Shown here piece by piece: positions 12,501 to 25,843 of a DNA stretch of 64,000 bases (the first letter of the stretch is position 1; each line of letters opens with the position of its first letter). Source of the DNA: Mercurialis annua (taxonomy: Eukaryota > Streptophyta > Magnoliopsida > Malpighiales > Euphorbiaceae). Under the pieces are notes generated by a model. The model was not told the origin of the DNA. It did no database searches and saw nothing but the letters and a program-made list of their open reading frames with translations. The DNA lies in contig NC_065574.1 of assembly GCF_937616625.2 (NCBI RefSeq), positions 28,274,501-28,338,500 of the forward strand, in the 5' to 3' direction. The position numbers and the translations under genes were made by a program.

Positions 12501-13517
12501 AAAAAGGGGAAACGTTTGGATTTGTTTCGTAACATTTGTAAACGTTTGGCATAAATCGCTAAAAAGGTAAAACGTTTGGATTTGTTTCGTAACTTTTGTA
12601 AATGTTTGACTTAAATCACAAAAAAGTTGAAACGTTTGAATTTGTTTTGTAACGTTAGTAAACGTTTGGCTTAAATCGCTAAAAAGGGGAAACATTTGGT
12701 TTTTTTTCGTAACGTTTGTAAACATTTGGCTTAAATCGCTAAAAATGTGAGGCGTTTGGTTTTGTTCAGTAATGTTTGTGAACGTTTGGCTTAAATCGCT
12801 AAAAAGGTGAAACATTTGGTTTTGTTTCAAAACCTTTGTAAACATTTGGCTTAAATAGCAAAAAAGGTGGAACGTTTTGATTTGTTTCGTAACGTTTGTA
12901 AACGTTTGGCTGAAATTGTTATAAAGGTTAAACGTTTGGATTTGTTTCCTAACGTTTTAAACGTTTGGTTTTGATTCGTAACGTTTGTAAACGTTTGGCA
13001 TTAATCGCTAATAATGGGAAACGTTTGCTTTGGTTCCGTAACGTTTTTAAACGTTTCGCTTAAATTGCTAAAAATGTTTGATTTCGTTTCGTAATATTTG
13101 GAAACGTTTGGCTTTAAATTGCTAAAATAAATCCTAACGTTTCCAATTTTTAAGCCAAACGTTAGAACAAAACCTAAAAGTTTACAAACATTACAAAACA
13201 AATCCAAACGTTTCACCTTTTTTGCGATTTAAGCCTAACGTTTACAAACGTTACGAAACAAAACGAAGCGTTTCACCTTTTTAGAGATTTATGTCTAACG
13301 TTTAATACGTTTACAAATGTTTTGTTTTGTTCCCTAACGTTTGTAAACGTTTGACTTAAATCGCTAAAACTGTGAAGCATTTGGATTTGTTTCGTAACGT
13401 TTTAAATGTTTTTTTTTGTTTCGTAACGTTTTAAACGTTTGGCTTCAATTGCTAAAAAGGTGAATCGTTAAGATTTGTTTCGAAACGTTTGTAAACGTTT
13501 GGCTTAAATAGCTAAAT
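9576..13517. repeat. 4,152-bp higher-order repeat, copy 0
   Basis: Six blocks of alternating orientation. Switches are at about 10286 (plus to minus), 10697 (minus to plus), 11468 (plus to minus), 13126 (minus to plus) and 13320 (plus to minus); the minus block ends at 13518. Counted from its homologous start near 9561 it is 3,957 bp. Most of the shortfall against 4,152 lies in the second plus block (772 rather than about 962 bp), where three monomers have been cleanly removed at about 10955. It is clearly diverged from copies 3-6 but keeps the same block order. The perfect palindrome at the first switch is 10278-10295. Confidence 0.9.
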
Positions 13518-16500
13518 AGTCCAAACATTTACAAACATTACGAAATAAATTCAAGCTCTATTTTTTACCAATTTAAGACAAACGTTTACAAATGTTACAA
13601 AACAAATCCAAAAGTTTCATCTTTTTAGAAATTGAAGCCAAACATTTACAAAGGTTACGAAACAAAACCAAACGTTTAGAACGTTACGAAACAAATCCAA
13701 ACGTTTCACATTTTCAGCAATTTAAGCCAAGCGTTTACAAACGTTACGGAATAAAACCAAATGTTTCACATTTTTAGCGATTTAAGCCAAACATTTAGAA
13801 ATGTTACGAAACAAATCCACGTTTCCCCATTTTAGCTATTTAAGACAAACGATTATAACGTTACAAAACAAATCCAAACGTTTCACCTTTTTCGCGATTT
13901 AAGCGGAACTATTACAAACGTTACGAAACAAATCCAAACTTTTCCCCATTTTAGCGATTAAAGCCAAACATTTAAAACGTTACTAAACATATCAAAACGT
14001 TTCACCTTTTTAGCGATTTAAGCAAAACATTTACAAACGTTACGAAACAAATCCAAGCGTTTCACATTTTTAGTGATTCAAGCCAAACGTTTACAAATGT
14101 TACGAAACAAATCCAAGCGTTTCATCTTTTTAGCAATTTTACCCAAATGTTTACAAACGGTACAAAACAAAACCAAACGCTTCACCTTATTTGTGATTTA
14201 AGCCGAACGTTTACAAATGTTACCAAACAAATCCAAATATTTATAAATGTTTAGTTTAAATTGCTAAAAAGGTGAAACAAATCCAAACGTTTAGATTTGT
14301 TTTGTAGCGTTTGTAAACGTTTGGTTTAAATTGCTAAAAAGGTGAAACGTTTGGATTTGTTTCGTAACGTTTGTAAACACTTGGTATAAATCTCTAAAAA
14401 CGTGAAACCTTGTGATTTGTTTCGTAACGTTTGTAAACGTTTGGCTTAAATTAATAAAAAGGTGAAAAATTTTGGATTTGTTTCGTAACGTTTGTAAACG
14501 TTTGGCTTAAATTGCTAAAAACGGGAAACGCTTGGATTTGTTTCGTAACATTTGTAAACGTTTGGCAGAAATTGCTAAAAAGGGAAACGTTTGGATTTGT
14601 TTCGTAAAGTTTGTACATGTTTGGCTTAAATCGCTAAAAAGGTGAAACGTTTGATTTAAGCCAAATGTTTAAAACGTTACGAAATAAATCCAAACGTTTC
14701 ATATTTTTAGCGATTTAAGCCAAACTTTTACAAACGTTACGAAACAAATCCAAATGTTTACCCATTTTAGAGATTTAAGCCAAACGTTTACAAACATTAC
14801 GAAACAAATCCAAACGTTTCCCCATTTTAGCGATTTAAGCCAAACGTATACAAACGTTACGAAACAAAACCAAACGTTTCCACATTTTAGCAATTTAAGC
14901 CAAACGTTTACAAAGGTTACGAAACAAATCCAAAGGTTTCCACTTTTTAGCGATTTAAGCCAAACGTTTACAAATATTACGAAACAAATCCAAAATTTTT
15001 ACCTTTTTAGCCATTTAAACCAAACGTTTACAAACGTTAAGAAAAAATTACAAAACAAATCCAAACGTTTCAACTTTTTAGCAATTTAAGCCAAATGTTT
15101 ACAAACGTTAAGAAACAAATCCAAACGTTCACCTTTTTAGCGATTTAAGCCAAACGTTTACAAACGTTACAAAACAAAACCAAACGTTTCACCTTTTTAG
15201 CGATGTAAGCCAAACAATTACAAAGGTTATGAAACAAAACCAAACGTTTCAGCTTTTTAGCAATTTAAGCCAAACGTTTACAAACAGTACAGAACAAAAA
15301 CTAACGTTTCATATTTTTTGCGATTTAAGTCGAACGTTTACGAACGTTACGAAACAAAACCAAACGTTTAATCTTTATAGAGATTTAAGCCGAACATTTA
15401 CAAATGTTACGAAACAAAACAAAACGTTTCATCTGTTTAGCGATTTAAGCCGAATGTTTACAAACGTTACGAAACAAAACCAAACGTTTCACCTTTTTAG
15501 CGATTTAAGCCAAACCTTTACAAATGTTACGAAACAAATCCAAACTTTGTACATTTTTCCCGATTTGAGCCAAACGTTTACAAACATGCCGAAACAAATT
15601 CAAACGTTTCCCTTTGTTTCGTAATGTTTAAACGTTTGGTTTTGTTTGGTAACATTTGTAAACGTTTGGGTTTGTTTCGTAACGTTTGTAAACGTTTGGC
15701 TTAAATTGCTAAAAAGGGGAAACGCTTGGATTTGTTTCGTAACGTTTGTAAACGTTTGGTTTAAATTGCTAAAAAGGGGAAACGTTTGGATTTGTTACCA
15801 AACTTTTGTCAACGTTTGGCTTAAATCGGTAAAAAGATGAAACGCTTGGATTTGTTTCGTAGCGTTTGTAAACGTTTGGCTTAAATTACTAAAAATATGA
15901 AATGTTTGGACTTGTTTCGTAACGTTTTAAATGTTTGGTTTTGTTTCTTAATGTTCGTAAACGTTTGGCTTAGATCGCTTAAGAGGTGAAACGTTTAGTT
16001 TTGTTACATAGCATTTGTAAACGTTCGGCTTAAATCGCTAAAAATGCGAAACGTTTGTTTTCATTTCGTAACGTTTGCAAACTTTTCGCTTAAATCGCTA
16101 AAAATTTGAAATGTTTGGATTTGTTTCGTAATGTTTTAAACATTTGGCTTATATTGCTAAAATGGGAAAACGTTTGTAATCATTTGTCTTAAATCAATAA
16201 AAAGGTGCAACGTTTGGTTTTGTTTCATAACCTTTGTAAACGTTTGGCTTAAATCGCTAAAAAAGTGGAAACGTTTGGATTTGTTTCGTGACGTTTGTAA
16301 ACGTTTGGCTTAAATAGCTAAAAAGCTGAAATATTTGGATTTGTTTCGTAACGTTTGTAAACGTTTGGCTTAAATAGTTAAAAAGAGGAAACGTTTGGTT
16401 TTGTTTCTTAATCTTTGTAAACGTTTGGCTTAAATCGCTAAAAAGGTTAAATTTTGGATTTGTTTCGAAACATTTGAAACGTTTGGCTTAAATCGCTAAA

Positions 16501-17545
16501 AAGGGAAAACGTTTGGATTTGTTTCGTAACATTTGTAAACGTTTGGCATAAATCGCTAAAAAGGTGAAACGTTTGGATTTGTTTCGTAACTTTTGTAAAT
16601 GTTTGACTTAAATCTCTAAAAAGGGGAAATGTTTGGTTTTGTTTCATAACGTTTATAAACATTTGATTTAAATCACAAAGAAGTTGAAACGTTTGGATTT
16701 GTTTTGTAACGTTAGTAAACGTTTGGCTTAAATCGCTAAAAAGGGGAAACATTTGGTTTTGTTTCGTAACGTTTGTAAACGTTTGGCTTAAATCGCTAAA
16801 AATGTGAAGCGTTTGGTTTTGTTCCGTAATGTTTGTGAACGTTTGGCTTAAATCGCTAAAAAGGTGAAACATTTGGTTTTGTTTCATAACCTTTGTAAAC
16901 ATTTGGCTTAAACAACAAAAAAGGTGGAACGTTTTGATTTGTTTCGTAACGTTTGTAAACGTTTGGCTGAAATTGTTATAAAGGTTAAACGTTTGGATTT
17001 GTACCCTAACGTTTTAATCGTTTGGTTTTGATTCGTAACGTTTGTAAACGTTTGGCATTAATCGCTAATAATGGGACACGTTTGCTTTGGTTCCGTAATG
17101 TTTTTAAACGTTTGGCTTAAATTGCTAAAAATGTTTGATTTCGTTTCATAATTTTGGAAACGTTTGGCTTTAAATTGCTAAAATAAATCCTAACGTTTCC
17201 AATTTTTAAGCCAAACGTTACGGAAAAAAACCTAAACGTTTACAAACATTACAAAACAAATCCAAACGTTTCACCTTTTTAGCGATTTAAGCCTAACGTT
17301 TACAAACGTTACGAAACAAAACGAAGCGTTTTACCTTTTTAGAGATTTATGTCCAACGTTTAATACGTTTACAAATGTTTTGTTTTGTTCCCTAACGTGT
17401 GTAAACGTTTGACTTAAATCGGTAAAACTGTGAAACATTTGGATTTGTTTCGTAACGTTTTAAACGTTTGGCTTCAATTGCTAAAAAGGTGAATCGTTAA
17501 GATTTGTATCGATACGTTTGTAAACGTTTGGCTTAAATAGCTAAA
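13518..17545. repeat. 4,152-bp higher-order repeat, copy 1
   Basis: 4,028 bp. Switches are at about 14243, 14653, 15613, 17183 and 17377, with the minus block ending at 17546. The shortfall lies in minus block 2 (about 87 bp, including a 29-30-bp half-monomer missing near 15880) and minus block 3 (about 28 bp missing near 17460). The palindrome at the first switch (14235-14252) has one mismatch. In minus block 2 it resembles copies 0 and 7 more than the central copies, sharing for example the variant whose complementary frame reads FQL-CDL where the core copies read FQHFGDL. Confidence 0.9.
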
Positions 17546-20500
17546 AAGTCCAAACATTTACAAACGTTACGAAACAAATCCAAGCGTTTCTATTTTTTAT
17601 CAATTTAAGACTACAAATGTTACAAAACAAATCCAAGAGTTTCCCCTTTTCAGAAATTGAAGCCAAACATTTACAAACGTTACGAAACAAAACCAAACGT
17701 TTAGAACGTTACGAAACAAATCCAAACGTTTCACATTTTCAGCGATTTAAGCCAAGCGTTTACAAACGTTACGGAATAAAACCAAATGTTTCACATTTTT
17801 AGCGATTTAAGCCAAACGTTAACAAATGTTACGAAACAAATCCACGTTTCCCCATTTTAGCGATTTAAGCCAAACGATTATAACGTTTCGAAACAAATCC
17901 AAACGTTTCACCTTTTTCGCGATTTAAGCGGAACTATTACAAACGTTACGAAACAAATCCAAACGTTTCCCCATTTTAGCGATTAAAGCCAAACATTTAA
18001 AACGTTAATAAACATATCCAAACGTTTCACCTTTTTAGCGATTTAAGCAAAACGTTTACAAACGTTACGAAACAAATCCAAGCGTTTCACATTTTTAGTG
18101 ATTCAAGCCACACGTTTACAAACGTTGCGAAACAAATCCAAGCGTTTCACCTTTTTAGCAATTTTACCCAAATGTTTACAAACGTTACGAAACAAAACCA
18201 AACGCTTCACCTTATTTGTGATTTAAGCCGAACCTTTACAAATGTTACCAAATAAATCCAAACATTTATAAATGTTTAGCTTAAATTGTTAAAAAGGTGA
18301 AACAAATCCAAACGTTTAGATTTGTTTTGTAGCGTTTGTAAACGTTTGGTTTAAATTGCTAAAAAGGTGAAACGTTTGGATTTGTTTCGTAATGTTTGTA
18401 AACATTTGGTATAAATCTCTAAAAACGTGAAACCTTGTGATTTGTTTCGTAACGTTTGTAAACGTGTGGCTTAAATTGCTAAAAAGGTGAAAATGTTTTG
18501 GATTTGTTTCATAACGTTTGTAAACGTTTGGCTTAAATTGCTAAAAAGGTTAAACGCTTGGATTTATTTCGTAATATTTGTAAACGTTTGGCTGAAATTG
18601 CTAAAAAGGGAAACGTTTGGATTTGTTTCATAAAGTTTGTACATGTTTGGCTTAAATCACTAAAAAGGTGAAACGTTTGATTTAAGCCAAATGTTTAAAA
18701 CGTTACGAAATAAATCCAAACGTTTCATATTTTTAGCGATTTAAGCCAAACGTTTACAAACGTTACGAAACAAATCCAAATGTTTACCCATTTTAGAGAT
18801 TTAAGCCAAACGTTTACAAAGATTACGAAACAAATCCAAACGTTTCCCCATTTTAGCGATTTAAGCCAAACGTATACAAACGTTACGAAACAAAACCAAA
18901 CGTTTCCATATTTTAGCAATTTAAGCCAAAAGTTTACAAACATTACGAAACAAATCCAAAGGTTTTCTCTTTTTAGCGATTTAAGCCAAACGTTTACAAA
19001 TATTACGAAACAAATCCAAACGTTTTACCTTTTTAGCCATTTAAACAAAACGTTTACAAACGTTAAGAAAAAATTACAAAACAAATCCAAACGTTTCAAC
19101 TTTTTAGCAATTTAAGCCAAATGTTTACAAACGTTAAGAAACAAATCCAAACGTTCACCTTTTTAGCGATTTAAGCCAAACGTTTACAAACATTACAAAA
19201 CAAAACGAAACGTTTCACCTTTTTAGCGATTTAAGCCAAACAATTACAAAGGTTATGAAACAAAACCAAACGTTTCAGCTTTTTAGCGATTTAAGCCAAA
19301 CGTTTACAAACAGTACAGAACAAAAACAAACGTTTCATATTTTTTGCGATTTAAGTCGAACGTTTACAAACGTTACGAAACAAAACCAAACGTTTAATAT
19401 TTATAGAGATTTAAGCCGAACGTTTACAAACGTTACGAAACAAAACCAAACGTTTCATCTGTTTAGCGATTTAAGCCGAATGTTTACAAACGTTACGAAA
19501 CAAAACCAAACGTTTCCCCTTTTTAGCGATTTAAGCAAAACCTTTACAAATGTTACGAAACAAATCCAAACTTTGTACATTTTTAGCGATTTGAGCCAAA
19601 CGTTTACAAACATGCCGAAACAAATTCAAACATTTCCCCTTGTTTCATAATGTTTAAACGTTTGGTTTTGTTTGGTAACATTTGTAAACGTTTGGGTTTG
19701 TTTCGTAACGTTTGTAAACGTTTGGCTTAAATTGCTAAAAGGGGGAAACGCTTGGATTTGTTTCGTAACGTTTGTAAACGTTTGGTTTGAATTGCTAAAA
19801 AGGTGAAACGTTTGGATTTGTTACCTAATGTTTGTAAACGTTTGGCTTAAATCGGTAAAAAGATGAAACGCTTGGATTTGTTTCATAGCGTTTGTAAACG
19901 TTTGGCTTTGTTTCGTACGCTTGTAAACGTTTGGCTAAAATTACTAAAACTATGAAACGTTTGGACTTGTTTCGTAACGTTATAAATGTTTTGTTTTGTT
20001 TCTTAATGTTCGTAAACGTTTGGCTTAGATCGCTTAAGAGGTGAAACGTTTAGTTTTATTACGTAGCATTTGTAAACGTTCGGCTTAAATCGCTAAAAAT
20101 GCGAAACGTTTGTTTTCATTTCGTAACGTTTGCAAACTTTTGGCTTAAATCGCTAAAAATTTGAAATGTTTGGATTTGTTTCGTAATGTTTTAAACATTT
20201 GGCTTATATCGCTAAAATGGGAAAACGTTTGTAAACATTTGTCTTAAATCGCTAAAAAGGTGCAACGTTTGGTTTTATCTCATAACCTTTGTAAACGTTT
20301 GGCTTAAATCGCTAAAAAAGTTGAAACGTTTGGATTTGTTTCGTGACGTTTGTAAACGTTTGGCTTAAATCGCTAAAAAGCTGAAATATTTGGATTTGTT
20401 TCGTAACGTTTGTAGACGTTTGGCTTAAATAGCTAAAAAGAGGAAATGTTTGGTTTTGTTTCTTAACCTTTGTAAACGTTTGGCTTAAATCGCTAAAAAG

Positions 20501-21690
20501 GTTAAATGTTTGGACTTGTTTCGAAACGTTTGAAACGTTCGGCTTAAATTGCTAAAAAGGAGACACGTTTGGATTTGTTTCGTAACCTTTGTAAACGTTT
20601 GGCTTAAATCGCTAAAAAGGGGAAACGTTTGGATTTGTTTCGTAACATTTGTAAACGTTTGGCATAAATTGCTAAAACGGTGAAACGATTGGATTTGTTT
20701 CGTAACTTTTGTAAATGTTTGACTTAAATCTCCAAAAAAGGGAAATGTTTGGTTTTGTTTCATAACGTTTATAAACGTTTGACTTAAATCACCAAAATGT
20801 TGAAACGTTTGGATTTGTTTTGTAACGTTAGTAAACGTTTGGCTTAAATCGCTATAAAGGGGAAACATTTGGTTTTGTTTCGTAACGTTTGTAAACGTTT
20901 GGCTTAAATCGCTAAAAATGTGAAGCGTTTGGTTTTGTTCCGTAATGTTTGTGAACGTTTGGCTTAAATCGCTAAAAAGGTGAAACATTTGGTTTTGTTT
21001 CATAACCTTTGTAAACATTTGGCTTAAATAGTAAAAAAGGTGGAACGTTTTGATTTGTTTCGTAACGTTTGTAAACGTTTGGCTGAAATTGTTATAAAGA
21101 TTAAACGTTTGGATTTGTTTCCTAACGTTTTAAACGTTTGGTTTTGATTCGTAACGTTTGTAAACGTTTGGCATTAATCGCTAATAATGGGAAACGTTTG
21201 CTTTGGTTCCGTAACGTTTTTAAACGTTTGGCTTAAATTGCTAAAAATGTTTTATTTCGTTTCATAATGTTTGGAAACGTTTGGCTTAAATTACTAAAAC
21301 AAATCCTAACGTTTCCAATTTTTAAGCCAAACGTTACGGGACAAAACCCAAACGTTTACAAACATTACAAAACAAATCCAAACGTTTCACCTTTTTAGCG
21401 ATTTAAGCCTAACGTTTACAAACGTTACGAAACAAAACGCAGCGTTTCACCTTTTTAGAGATTTAAGTCTAACGTTTAATACGTTTACAAATGTTTTGTT
21501 TTGTTCCCTAACGTTTGTAAACGTTTGACTTAAATCGCTAAAATTGTGAAACATTTGGATTTGTTTCGTAACGTTTTAAACGTTTTGTTTTGTTTCGTAA
21601 CGTTTTAAATGTTTGGCTTCAATTGCTAAAAAGGTGAATCGTTAAGATTTGTTTCGAAACGTTTGTAAACGTTTGGTTTAAATAGCTAAA
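17546..21690. repeat. 4,152-bp higher-order repeat, copy 2 (edge-to-core transition)
   Basis: 4,145 bp. Switches are at about 18268, 18679, 19640, 21298 and 21494. The first roughly 400 bp carry edge-type variants (CTATTACAAACG at about 17933 and a TTTTCAGAAATTG monomer). From about 18100 the copy carries the core variants (GATTCAAGCCACACG, AACGTTGCG) and stays close to copies 3-6 to its end. There is a 7-bp loss at about 17612 (AAGACTACAAATG). The palindrome is 18260-18277. Confidence 0.9.
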
Positions 21691-24600
21691 AAGTCCAAAC
21701 ATTTACAAACGTTACGAAACAAATCCAAGCGTTTCTATTTTTTACCAATTTAAGACAAACGTTTACAAATGTTACAAAACAAATCCAAAAATTTCCCCTT
21801 TTTAGAAATTGAAGCCAAACATTTACAAACGTTACAAAACAAAACCAAACGTTTAGAACGTTACGAAACAAATCCAAACGTTTCACATTTTCAGCGATTT
21901 AAGCCAAGCGTTTACAAACGTTACGGAATAAAACCAAATGTTTCACATTTTTAGCGATTTAAGCCAAACGTTTACAAATGTTACAAAACAAATCCACGTT
22001 TCCCCATTTTAGCGATTTAAGCCAAACGATTATAACGTTACGAAACAAATCCAAACGTTTCACCTTTTTCGCGATTTAAGCGGAACTATTGCCAACGTTA
22101 CGAAACAAATCCAAACGTTTCCCCATTTTAGCGATTAAAGCCAAACATTTAAAACGTTACTAAACATATCCAAACGTTTCACCTTTTTAGCAATTTAAGC
22201 AAAACGTTTACAAACGTTACGAAACAAATCCAAGCGTTTCACATTTTTAGTGATTCAAGCCACACGTTTACAAACGTTGCGAAACAAATCCAAGCGTTTC
22301 ACCTTTTTAGCAATTTTACCCAAATGTTTACAAACGTTACGAAACAAAACCAAACGCTTCACCTTATTTGTGATTTAAGCCGAACCTTTACAAATGTTAC
22401 CAAATAAATCCAAACATTTATAAATGTTTAGCTTAAATTGTTAAAAAGGTGAAACAAATCCAAACGTTTAGATTTGTTTTGTAGCGTTTGTAAACGTTTG
22501 GTTTAAATTGCTAAAAAGGTGAAACGTTTGGATTTGTTTCGTAATGTTTGTAAACATTTGGTATAAATCTCTAAAAACGTGAAACCTTGTGATTTGTTTC
22601 GTAACGTTTGTAAACGTGTGGCTTAAATTGCTAAAAAGGTGAAAATGTTTTGGATTTGTTTCATAACGTTTGTAAACGTTTGGCTTAAATTGCTAAAAAG
22701 GTTAAACGCTTGGATTTGTTTCGTAATATTTGTAAACGTTTGGCTGAAATTGCTAAAAAGGGAAACGTTTGGATTTGTTTCATAAAGTTTGTACATGTTT
22801 GGCTTAAATGACTAAAAAGGTGAAACGTTTGATTTAAGCCAAATGTTTAAAACGTTACGAAATAAATCCAAACGTTTCATATTTTTAGCGATTTAAGCCA
22901 AACGTTTACAAATGTTACGAAACAAATCCAAATGTTTACCCATTTTAGAGATTTAAGCCAAACGTTTACAAACATTACGAAACAAATCCAAACATTTCCC
23001 CATTTTAGCGATTTAAGCCAAACGTATACAAACGTTACGAAACAAAACCAAACGTTTCCATATTTTAGCAATTTAAGCCAAAAGTTTACAAACATTACGA
23101 AACAAATCCAAAGGTTTTCTCTTTTTAGCGATTTAAGCCAAACGTTTACAAATATTACGAAACAAATCTAAACGTTTTACCTTTTTAGCCATTTAAACAA
23201 AACGTTTACAAACGTTAAGAAAAAAATTACAAAACAAATCCAAACGTTTCAACTTTTTAGCAATTTAAGCCAAATGTTTACAAACGTTAAGAAACAAATC
23301 CAAACGTTCACCTTTTTAGCGATTTAAGCCAAACGTTTACAAACATTACAAAACAAAACGAAACGTTTCACCTTTTTAGCGATTTAAGCCAAACAATTAC
23401 AAAGGTTATGAAACAAAACCAAACGTTTCAGCTTTTTAGCGATTTAAGCCAAACGTTTACAAACGGTACAGAACAAAAACAAACGTTTCATATTTTTTGC
23501 GATTTAAGTCGAACGTTTACAAACGTTACGAAACAAAACCAAACGTTTAATATTTATAGAGATTTAAGCCGAACGTTTACAAACGTTACGAAACAAAACC
23601 AAACGTTTCATCTGTTTAGCGATTTAAGCCGAATGTTTACAAACGTTACGAAACAAAACCAAACGTTTCCCCTTTTTAGCGACTTAAGCAAAACCTTTAC
23701 AAATGTTACGAAACAAATCCAAACTTTGTACATTTTTAGCGATTTGAGCCAAACGTTTACAAACATGCCGAAACAAATTCAAACATTTCCCCTTGTTTCA
23801 TAATGTTTAAACGTTTGGTTTTGTTTGGTAACATTTGTAAACGTTTGGGTTTGTTTCGTAACGTTTGTAAACGTTTGGCTTAAATTGCTAAAAGGGGGAA
23901 ACGCTTGGATTTGTTTCGTAACGTTTCTAAACGTTTGGTTTAAATTGCTAAAAAGGTGAAACGTTTGGATTTGTTACCTAACGTTTGTAAACGTTTGGCT
24001 TAAATCGGTAAAAAGATGAAACGCTTGGATTTGTTTCATAGCGTTTGTAAACGTTTGGCTTTGTTTCGCACGCTTGTAAACGTTTGGCTAAAATTACTAA
24101 AACTATGAAACGTTTGGACTTGTTTCGTAAAGTTTTAAATGTTTTGTTTTGTTTCTTAATGTTCGTAAATGTTTGGCTTAGATCGCTTAAGAGGTGAAAC
24201 GTATAGTTTTGTTACGTAGCATTTGTAAACGTTCGGCTTAAATCGCAAAAAATGCGAAACGTTTGTTTTCATTTCGTAACGTTTGCAAACTTTTGGCTTA
24301 AATCGCTAAAAATTTGAAATGTTTGGATTTGTTTCATAATGTTTTAAACATTTGGCTTATATCGCTAAAATGGGAAAACGTTTGTAAACATTTGTCTTAA
24401 ATCGCTAAAAAGGTGCAACGTTTGGTTTTGTCTCATAACCTTTGTAAACGTTTGGCTTAAATCGCTAAAAAAGTGGAAACGTTTGGATTTGTTTCGTGAC
24501 GTTTGTAAACGTTTGGCTTAAATCGCTAAAAAGCTGAAATATTTGGATTTGTCTCGTAACGTTTGTAGACGTTTGGCTTAAATAGCTAAAAAGAGGAAAC

Positions 24601-25843
24601 GTTTGGTTTTGTTTCTTAACCTTTGTAAACGTTTGGCTTAAATCGCTAAAAAGGTTAAATGTTTGGACTTGTTTCGAAACGTTTGAAACGTTTGGCTTAA
24701 ATTGCTAAAAAGGAGACACGTTTGGATTTGTTTCGTAACCTTTGTAAACGTTTGGCTTAAATCGCTAAAAAGGGGAAACGTTTGGATTTGTTTCGTAACA
24801 TTTGTAAACGTTTGGCATAAATTGCTAAAACGGTGAAACGTTTGGATTTGTTTCGTAACTTTTGTAAATGTTTGACATAAATCTCCAAAAAAGGGAAATG
24901 TTTGGTTTTGTTTCATAACGTTTATAAACGTTTGACTTAAATCACCAAAATGTTGAAACGTTTGGATTTGTTTTGTAACGTTAGTAAACGTTTGGCTTAA
25001 ATCGCTATAAAGGGGAAACATTTGGTTTTGTTTCGTAACGTTTGTAAACGTTTGGCTTAAATCGCTAAAAATGTGAAGCGTTTGGTTTTGTTCCGTAATG
25101 TTTGTGAACGTTTGGCTTAAATCGCTAAAAAGGTGAAACATTTGGTTTTGTTTCATAACCTTTGTAAACATTTGGCTTAAATAGTAAAAAAGGTGGAACG
25201 TTTTGATTTGTTTCGTAACGTTTGTAAACGTTTGGCTGAAATTGTTATAAAGATTAAACGTTTGGATTTGTTTCCTAACGTTTTAAACGTTTGGTTTTGA
25301 TTCGTAACGTTTGTAAACGTTTGGCATTAATCGCTAATAATGGGAAACGTTTGCTTTGGTTCCGTAACGTTTTTAAACGTTTGGCTTAAATTGCTAAAAA
25401 TGTTTTATTTCGTTTCATAATGTTTGGAAACGTTTGGCTTAAATTACTAAAACAAATCCTAACGTTTCCAATTTTTAAGCCAAACGTAACGGAACAAAAC
25501 CCAAACGTTTACAAACATTACAAAACAAATCCAAACGTTTCACCTTTTTAGCGATTTAAGCCTAACGTTTACAAACGTTACGAAACAAAACGCAGCGTTT
25601 CACCTTTTTAGAGATTTAAGTCTAACGTTTAATACGTTTACAAATGTTTTGTTTTGTTCCCTAACGTTTGTAAACGTTTGACTTAAATCGCTAAAATTGT
25701 GAAACATTTGGATTTGTTTCGTAACGTTTTAAACGTTTTGTTTTGTTTCGTAACGTTTTAAATGTTTGGCTTCAATTGCTAAAAAGGTGAATCGTTAAGA
25801 TTTGTTTCGAAACGTTTGTAAACGTTTGGTTTAAATAGCTAAA
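21691..25843. repeat. 4,152-bp higher-order repeat, copy 3 (core)
   Basis: 4,153 bp, used here as the reference unit. Blocks: plus 21694-22420, minus 22421-22831, plus 22832-23793, minus 23794-25451, plus 25452-25648, minus 25649-25843, about 69 monomer lengths in all. It differs from copies 4-6 only at scattered single bases and one extra A in a poly-A run near 23220. The perfect palindrome at the first switch is 22412-22429. Confidence 0.95.
22412..22429. repeat. Perfect 18-bp palindrome at a strand switch (one of nine)
   Basis: AAACATTTATAAATGTTT is its own reverse complement and sits exactly where plus block 1 turns into minus block 1. The same palindrome occurs at 10278-10295, 18260-18277, 26565-26582, 30717-30734, 34869-34886, 39021-39038 and 43082-43099. 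The copy at 14235-14252 has one mismatch. Satellite in opposite orientation extends on both sides, so this is the centre of a long imperfect inverted repeat of several hundred bp. Confidence 0.9.
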